Source of the DNA: DATJGF01 sp035495315
GTDB lineage: Bacteria > Verrucomicrobiota > Verrucomicrobiia > Limisphaerales > UBA8199
Direction of reading: 5' to 3'
Length of the DNA stretch: 19,167 nucleotides
Assembly (NCBI GenBank): GCA_035495315.1
Contig: DATJGF010000220.1
Coordinates: 1-19,167, forward strand
The translations under genes and the position numbers were made by a program. Positions 14,801 to 19,167 of this stretch are shown here, in pieces; the first letter of the stretch is position 1, and each line of letters starts with the position of its first letter. The notes under the pieces were generated by a model, which had not been told where the DNA came from, searched no databases, and worked only from the letters and a program-made list of their open reading frames with translations.

Positions 14801-15031
14801 ATGACCCTTTCCAAGAGAATGGCTCTTGGCGGTGGTATGGCGATTGTCGCAGTGCTCGCCACGCTCGTCGCTGTAAAGCGCGAGCGACGTGGCATCGTCA
14901 TCACCCAACATGGCCAGATAGTAACGGTGAAAGAGCTCAACGCTGGCGTAACCCAACGCCTTTGGAGAATTCACCGCTTCTATCTCCATCAAATTGGGGA
15001 CGGCACCCCCGCTGCGGGCCTCAGTCTTTAA
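14801..15031 (+). CDS. Small hydrophobic-N-terminus protein (tentative)
   Basis: This 76-residue frame begins at ATG 14801 with MTLSKRMALGGGMAIVAVLA, a basic then hydrophobic start that could be an anchor or signal, followed by RRGIVITQHGQIVTVKELNAG. I recognise no family. It is included because the start has the same spacing from an R'-type box as other genes of the array. The C-terminal 25 residues overlap the 5' end of the broken secreted-protein frame in another phase, so the end may not be native. Confidence 0.4.
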   Translation: MTLSKRMALGGGMAIVAVLATLVAVKRERRGIVITQHGQIVTVKELNAGVTQRLWRIHRFYLHQIGDGTPAAGLSL

Positions 15032-15587
15032 TCTGAACCGGTTGGGGCTTTGGCTGCTCACCGGCCTCACCATAAGTTTCCTGATCCTATGTCCATCGTT
15101 AGCGGCGCAATCTATCGTAGTGGGTTACGTGAACGGCTCGTATGCAGTAGGAACAAACTTGGTCGCAAATCCAGTCGAAACTGGAACCAACTCCTTTGAC
15201 TGGTTGTTTCCGGATGCGCCGAATGGAACAACCGTCTCGTTATGGGATCCGGCGACGCAGACCCTCAGCGCAAGGTCGGCTTTCACGACTGGACTCGGTT
15301 GGTTCCCCGACCTTACCTTGCCCCCGGGCCAAGGGGCGTTGCTTTATGCGCCGGAGCCGTTCACCAATACCTTTTCCGGGAAGCTTCTGAATCCGGACGG
15401 TTCTCCGTTGGATGACTACCGCCCGTTTCCATTGCCGCCACCGAATCTTCCGACGGGAACCTATTTGCTTTCCTCTAAGGCTCCTGCCAATCTTTCATCA
15501 CGTACTCTGCCGGTATTTCCGCTTGTTCTTGGCCGAGGTCCACAGGAATCGCTGCGGGATACCAAAAGGAATTCTAGCGATAGCTAG
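14994..15587 (+). pseudogene. Truncated secreted beta-domain protein remnant
   Basis: The frame has no ATG; only TTG codons (14994, 15041) could start it. It encodes a signal peptide-like LWLLTGLTISFLILCPSLAAQ, then SIVVGYVNGSYAVGTNLVANPVETGTN, LFPDAPNGTTVSLWDPATQTLSA and LPPGQGALLYAPEPFTNTFSGKLL. This resembles a family common in Verrucomicrobia: an 'xxVVGYVN' start, 'NLIANP', 'TV..WD..TQ.', 'L.PG.G.....'. The family, as I recall it, normally continues after LVLGRGPQE, but here the frame ends within about 15 residues in unrelated sequence. Both ends seem damaged, and it lies next to the cassette array. It could also be a short real protein using TTG. Confidence 0.5.
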
Positions 15588-15839
15588 ACGTCAGAGAGTA
15601 AACATCATCTTCGTGTCCGGTCTGATTAGTTGAGCTGGAGACGCTGTCAGGAGACTCAGGCGAGGACGCGTGCTATGATCGACCTGACGTAAGTTCCTGA
15701 TTTCCGCTGACAACGGCCTTTTTTAGGCACAAGGATTGCTGTTTCTTAGGGCCGAATAGGGCTAATTTTGCAGGTGGATGATTAGCGATTTTTACGAAGT
15801 GATGCAGGCAAAAAGCACTGTAGAGTAATGGTTTAGGAC
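15588..15839. other. Intergenic region upstream of the HEAT operon
   Basis: This 252-base spacer lacks a supported gene. It should contain the promoter of the three-gene operon that starts at 15840. The sequence just before the start (TTTAGGAC) has an AGGA placed too close to the ATG for a good ribosome binding site. No clear -35/-10 pair or terminator hairpin was recognised. Confidence 0.4.
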
Positions 15840-17228
15840 ATGCTTTGGCTGACCTTGCGACAACTTAAATCCGGTGGCGCCAATGCCAGACGAAAGGCCG
15901 CCCGGGAGATTTGGCGTGATCCGACTCCCCGTGGACTGAGTGCATTGGCCACCGCCGTGATGACCGACTCGGATTCCGAGGTGCGGCAAATTGCTGCTTC
16001 GGCGCTGGGCAGATCAAACGATCCGGCTCGTTACGATCATTTGCTGAAGGCTCTAAATGATAGACACCCGGATGTAATTCGCTCCGCCATGATGGGCTTA
16101 AGAAGAGCGAGCGATGAGAGGGTGATCCCAGCCCTTGTGCCCTTACTTCGTCATCCCGATTTCACCGTTCGTACCAGCGCTGGCCAAACTATAGACACAA
16201 TTCCCTGGGTTCCGAAGGAACGGGATGAGCGGGTGTCGTTTTATGTTGCCAAAGGTTGGTTTGACCGGGCGGCCGCGGCGGGAGTGGATGCGATACCGGT
16301 CTTGCAGTTGACGGCCGAAACCGGGCCTGTATTTGCGGCCGTCAGGGCGGTCGAGGCGCTGGGCAAAATCGGTGATCCGAGTGTGGTCAAATTTTTGCGA
16401 ACATCGTTGCGATCGGCAGAGCCGGCGGTAGCCATCGCCGCGGCCGATGGCCTTGGGAAGGTTGGAGGTCAGGAAGCGGTGGAAGGCCTGAAAAGTTGCC
16501 TCACCAGTAGCATGACACAATTGCGCGCGGCAGCCGTGCAGGCTCTCGGCCGGTTGGGAGCGGCCGAAGCCACAGGAATGATTTGCAAAATGCTGCTCGA
16601 TAAAGAGTGGGAGGTGCGCCGAGAAGCCGCGTCGGCTTTGGGCAAACTGAATAATCCGGAAGGGCTGGAACCGCTGACCAAGGCGCTGGAGGATATCGAC
16701 TCGGACGTGCGCGATGCCGCGGCACTGGCGTTGGGAAAGATGGGAGATCGACGCGGGGTTGGCCCACTGGTGTTGGCGCTGAAGGATGAAGTCAGCAGTG
16801 TTCGGCGGATCGCGGCGGCGAGCTTGTCACGCATCGATCCCGATTGGGTGTCGTTGCCCGAAACTCGCAGCGCTGCCGAACAATTGAAGATTGCGATTCA
16901 GGACGCGGAGCCCGCGGTGAGGTTTTTCGTCGCACAGTTATTGGTCAACCTTGGTGAACTCTCTCCGGATGCGATAGCCGGGCTTGCGCCCGAGGATCAC
17001 CTCGCTTCGCCTGCAATCAAACGCCGGCGCATGGCGACAAATCTTTTCATCGCGATGCTCGAGGACCGTGACCGCGACGTGCGGCAGGCAGCGGCCGAAG
17101 CCCTTGGGCACCTGGGTGGCGACCGCGCGCAGCAAGCCCTCGCGCGTGCCGGCAATGATCCCGATGGGGATGTCGCTGCCGCGACCCAAATGGCCCTTCA
17201 GGCTTTAGGTACTCCGAGCGACAACTGA
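15840..17228 (+). CDS. HEAT-repeat (PBS lyase-like) protein
   Basis: This 462-residue protein is built almost wholly of short HEAT repeats of the PBS-lyase type: about ten units with the pattern D.....VR..AA.ALG..... Clear examples are DSEVRQIAASALGR, EWEVRREAASALGKL, DSDVRDAAALALGKMGD and DRDVRQAAAEALGHLGG. An irregular insert at about 120-150 (WVPKERDERVSFYVAKGW) separates the first three repeats from the rest; another lies near 345-385. There is no signal peptide or membrane helix, so it is probably a cytoplasmic scaffold. Such repeats usually serve protein-protein binding; no phycobilin lyase role is implied. It is the first gene of an operon with a response regulator 5 bases downstream. 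Confidence 0.93.
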   Translation: MLWLTLRQLKSGGANARRKAAREIWRDPTPRGLSALATAVMTDSDSEVRQIAASALGRSNDPARYDHLLKALNDRHPDVIRSAMMGLRRASDERVIPALVPLLRHPDFTVRTSAGQTIDTIPWVPKERDERVSFYVAKGWFDRAAAAGVDAIPVLQLTAETGPVFAAVRAVEALGKIGDPSVVKFLRTSLRSAEPAVAIAAADGLGKVGGQEAVEGLKSCLTSSMTQLRAAAVQALGRLGAAEATGMICKMLLDKEWEVRREAASALGKLNNPEGLEPLTKALEDIDSDVRDAAALALGKMGDRRGVGPLVLALKDEVSSVRRIAAASLSRIDPDWVSLPETRSAAEQLKIAIQDAEPAVRFFVAQLLVNLGELSPDAIAGLAPEDHLASPAIKRRRMATNLFIAMLEDRDRDVRQAAAEALGHLGGDRAQQALARAGNDPDGDVAAATQMALQALGTPSDN

Positions 17229-17233
17229 AGCAA

Positions 17234-18298
17234 ATGCAAGAAGACACCAAACGAAAACAGTTTCTGCTCGTCGATGATGACGCGGATTGCCTGGCGACCC
17301 TGACGGCTCTGCTCAAGCAGCTGTCCAAGGGGCAATGGGCGATTCGCACGGCGACGAATCATTCGCAAGCGCTGGAGCAGTTAAAGGGTGAACCGGTGGA
17401 TGCGGTGGTGCTGGACGTCGAGATGCCGGTGATGGACGGCATTGAGTTTTTGCGCTTGCTTGCACGCACCCATCCCGGGCAGCAGGTGGTGATGCTCACC
17501 GGTCGGATTGATGAAAACACTCGCAAGACGGCCCTTGATTTAGGGGCTACTCTCTACCTGGAGAAACCGACGACCACCGACGGATTCCAGGCGCTCTACG
17601 CGGCACTCGAGGCGTTGGCTGGCGTAAGTTCGAAAGCGGGATTCCGCGGTGTCATGCAGTCGGTGGAACTCCAAGATTTGCTTCAAATGGAGTGCCTGAA
17701 CCGCAAGTCCTCCGTGCTGGTTGTCACAACGGGAGATCGGGAGGGAACAATTTACATTAGCGAGGGTGAGATTATTCACGCGCAAGTTGGCCAACTGCAG
17801 GGAGAAATGGCGCTCTACGGATTGTTGGCCTTGCCTGGAGGCCAATTCAAACTGCAGCCATTTGCCGAACCTCAGCGGCGCAGCATTTCCGGCCAATACC
17901 AGTTCTTATTGATGGAGGCGGCGCGCCTGCGCGATGAGACCGGCTCACAAGGGGGCGCTAAACCGGGCAGCATGGATCGGGAGGCTGATTTCGGCGCAGC
18001 CTCAGGCGAGACGGCGACGCCTACCGAGGCGCGCGGGGTGCGCATCGAGGAAGTGCTGCTGAGTTCCAGCGCCGGGGAAGTGCTTTACCAGTGGAAATGC
18101 GAGTCGATTGAGAGTCGGCTGGAGTTATTTAAGAAAATCGAACTGCACGCGGTGCAGGCGTCAAAAGGAACGCCGAGCGGGCGGTTTCATCGGGTCTCCA
18201 TGGATACTGGCAACAGTCGTGTTCTGATCCAAATTCAACCGGCTTTCAAACTGCTGGTGCGTAGCTCATTACCGGTAACTCCCGTAGTACCTGCATAA
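17234..18298 (+). CDS. Response regulator with DUF4388 and roadblock-like C-terminal domain
   Basis: This 354-residue protein is a predicted signalling output protein. The receiver domain (about 8-128) has the acidic cluster DDD at 14-16, phospho-acceptor D61 in VVLDVEMPVMDG, T89 in VVMLTG and K111 in YLEKP, so it should be phosphorylatable. A DUF4388 (PATAN-like) domain follows at about 137-232 (QSVELQDLLQMECLNRKSSVLVV, GTIYISEGEIIHAQVG, FKLQPF). After a linker, a last domain (about 268-346) with EEVLLSSSAGEVLYQW and RFHRVSMDTGNSRVLIQIQP resembles roadblock/LC7 proteins. There is no DNA-binding or enzymatic output, so it probably acts by protein contacts. No histidine kinase is in the window. 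The start is 5 bases after the HEAT gene stop; the stop is one base before the next ATG. Confidence 0.93.
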   Translation: MQEDTKRKQFLLVDDDADCLATLTALLKQLSKGQWAIRTATNHSQALEQLKGEPVDAVVLDVEMPVMDGIEFLRLLARTHPGQQVVMLTGRIDENTRKTALDLGATLYLEKPTTTDGFQALYAALEALAGVSSKAGFRGVMQSVELQDLLQMECLNRKSSVLVVTTGDREGTIYISEGEIIHAQVGQLQGEMALYGLLALPGGQFKLQPFAEPQRRSISGQYQFLLMEAARLRDETGSQGGAKPGSMDREADFGAASGETATPTEARGVRIEEVLLSSSAGEVLYQWKCESIESRLELFKKIELHAVQASKGTPSGRFHRVSMDTGNSRVLIQIQPAFKLLVRSSLPVTPVVPA

Positions 18299-18299
18299 C

Positions 18300-18662
18300 A
18301 TGATTGATATTCCTGTAAACTTCCTGTCGTCACGCCTTCCGATTGTCGGGGTGGTAGCTTACAGCATTCAAACGCCGCACGGAGGTGTTGATGCCCACTG
18401 TTTGACCAAATCGTTGTATCCGACCAGCGCTGAGCACCTGCTGGCAAATGCCGTCCAAAGCGGCCAGACGCTGCTGCCGGCGGGTGAGGTGGCGGTTCAG
18501 TACTGCTGGGTATTCGAGTGCCTGCGGGTCTATGTCGCTTCGCGTGCTGATGGTGGTTGCCTGGCACTGCTGGTAGAGAATAATCCCGGTGTGCAGATGG
18601 TTCGTGTCCAGGAAGCTCTGCAAGCCTTTATCGAAATGACTGAGGTTGAAGTCACTGGTTAG
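18300..18662 (+). CDS. Roadblock/LC7-like small protein
   Basis: This 120-residue soluble protein has a pattern like roadblock/LC7 (MglB-type) domains: a first strand PIVGVVAYSIQTPHGGVDAHCL, a helix SAEHLLANAVQSG, paired strands VQYCWVFECLRVYVAS and GGCLALLVENNP, and a final helix VQEALQAFIEM. Such proteins regulate small Ras-like GTPases or build homodimeric platforms in bacterial signalling; no GTPase is in this window. It begins one base after the response regulator stop, which itself ends in a similar fold, so the two may dimerise. The family assignment is by pattern and moderately sure. Confidence 0.68.
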   Translation: MIDIPVNFLSSRLPIVGVVAYSIQTPHGGVDAHCLTKSLYPTSAEHLLANAVQSGQTLLPAGEVAVQYCWVFECLRVYVASRADGGCLALLVENNPGVQMVRVQEALQAFIEMTEVEVTG

Positions 18663-19167
18663 TTTTTGGTAGTGGACCCGCGACCTGGGCGCAAAACATT
18701 CTTCAAAGCCGATGGGTCAAACTTGCGGTCGCATCTCAATTTTTGTTCACCTGTTCGTCGGCTCTCATTAACACCCGGTTTCAGCGGGGTGCAGAAGTGG
18801 GCTGGACTCGTTCGAACCGCTTCCAGCGGTTTTCCGAGGTGCCTCAGTTCAATCAGGACCAAAAACCGCTGAATGAAGCGGTTCGGCTCCATCCTGCGCA
18901 CCCGAACCTCCAGCTGAAAAGCTGGGGGTTAATGAGAGCAGATACAACGGCAACGGCATGGATTGGGCTTCAGCGGGGTGAAGCTATGTGCTGGGCCTTG
19001 CAACCCTTCATTCAGCGGTTTTGCCTGATCGGAAACTGCTAAATAAAGCGGTTGAGCAGGGCGGAAGCCGGTCTCCCACCCGCTGAAGCTGAAGCGGGCG
19101 TTAAAGAGAGCGCCGCAATCAATCATTTAAGGCTTCAGGTTCTCAGAAATTGAGATGCGCCGCGTTC
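18663..19167. repeat. Non-coding tail rich in fold-back repeats
   Basis: No supported gene is seen in these 505 bases; frames present read through hairpins. The stretch is built from variants of TTCAGCGG and its complement CCGCTGAA. It contains a 177-base fold-back element (18762-18938) and further hairpins at 18968-18983 (CTTCAGCGGGGTGAAG), 19006-19048 (arms CTTCATTCAGCGGTTT and AAACTGCTAAATAAAG, 13 of 16 paired) and 19079-19098 (CCCGCT/AGCGGG). It continues to the window edge, so its full extent is unknown. Confidence 0.75.
18762..18938. repeat. 177-base fold-back (inverted repeat) element
   Basis: The ends CTCTCATTAAC (18762-18772) and GTTAATGAGAG (18928-18938) are perfect 11-base inverted repeats. 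Inside, GAACCGCTTCCAGCGGTTTT (18814-18833) is the reverse complement of the segment at 18862-18884 apart from three extra bases, and each of these is itself a hairpin (ACCGCT/AGCGGT). Near the right end CCAGCT/AGCTGG forms a further stem. The whole can form a branched cruciform. It looks like a small non-autonomous repeat element or structured RNA rather than a terminator. Confidence 0.75.

Noticed and set aside
14946..15047. Possible extra attC using ACCCAAC (14951) and GTTGGGG (15041)
   Set aside because: The spacing fits, but the inner sequences do not pair and the left box belongs to a tiny GGCGT/ACGCC hairpin.
14555..15073. Minus-strand 172-residue frame across the end of the array
   Set aside because: It spans a gene end, an attC-like palindrome and a pseudogene start; composition looks like readthrough of GC-rich DNA.
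18666..19042. Two overlapping plus-strand frames of 68 and 99 residues in the tail region
   Set aside because: They cross several hairpins of the fold-back element and show no domain or start signal.

Overview
The window looks like chromosomal DNA of a Verrucomicrobiota bacterium, probably from the soil or freshwater Pedosphaera-like lineages. The call rests on gene content: an alternative complex III to caa3 oxidase cluster, a DUF1549/DUF1553 plus DUF1501 pair, a PBS-lyase HEAT protein, DUF4388 and roadblock-like proteins, and very GC-rich hairpin repeats. It is an inference without any marker gene or database search.

Region 1 (1-5955, + strand) is the end of a respiratory operon. It holds the 3' part of actF (alternative complex III), a conserved membrane protein of unknown role, a SCO1/SenC copper chaperone, and cytochrome c oxidase subunits II (with fused cytochrome c), I, III and IV. 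Genes overlap by 1-11 bases or nearly abut, so translation is probably coupled. Together they would oxidise quinol through ACIII and pass electrons via cytochrome c to a caa3-type, A2-subclass (YS motif) oxidase. A REP-like double hairpin (6169-6248) lies between this operon and the convergent genes that follow.

Region 2 (6313-10278, - strand) is a two-gene operon: a DUF1549/DUF1553 protein, then a Tat-exported DUF1501 protein. A divergent small membrane protein follows at 10455.

Region 3 (about 10.9-14.8 kb, + strand) is the most unusual part: a run of small unrelated same-strand genes separated by attC-like imperfect palindromes. The genes encode a DHFR/RibD-like reductase, an antitoxin with a broken toxin, an anchored small protein, a SMI1/KNR4 protein, a GNAT acetyltransferase, a McsA-like zinc-finger protein and further anchored proteins. 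Most sites end in a TCGTT/CGTT R'-type box, and several have a complementary R'' box and inner arms. No integrase is present, so this is best read as an integron cassette cluster without integrase (CALIN). A broken secreted-protein fragment (14994-15587) follows.

Region 4 (15840-18662, + strand) is a signalling operon: a HEAT-repeat protein, a response regulator with DUF4388 and a roadblock-like C-terminal domain, and a separate roadblock-like protein. The last ~500 bases are non-coding and packed with fold-back repeats.
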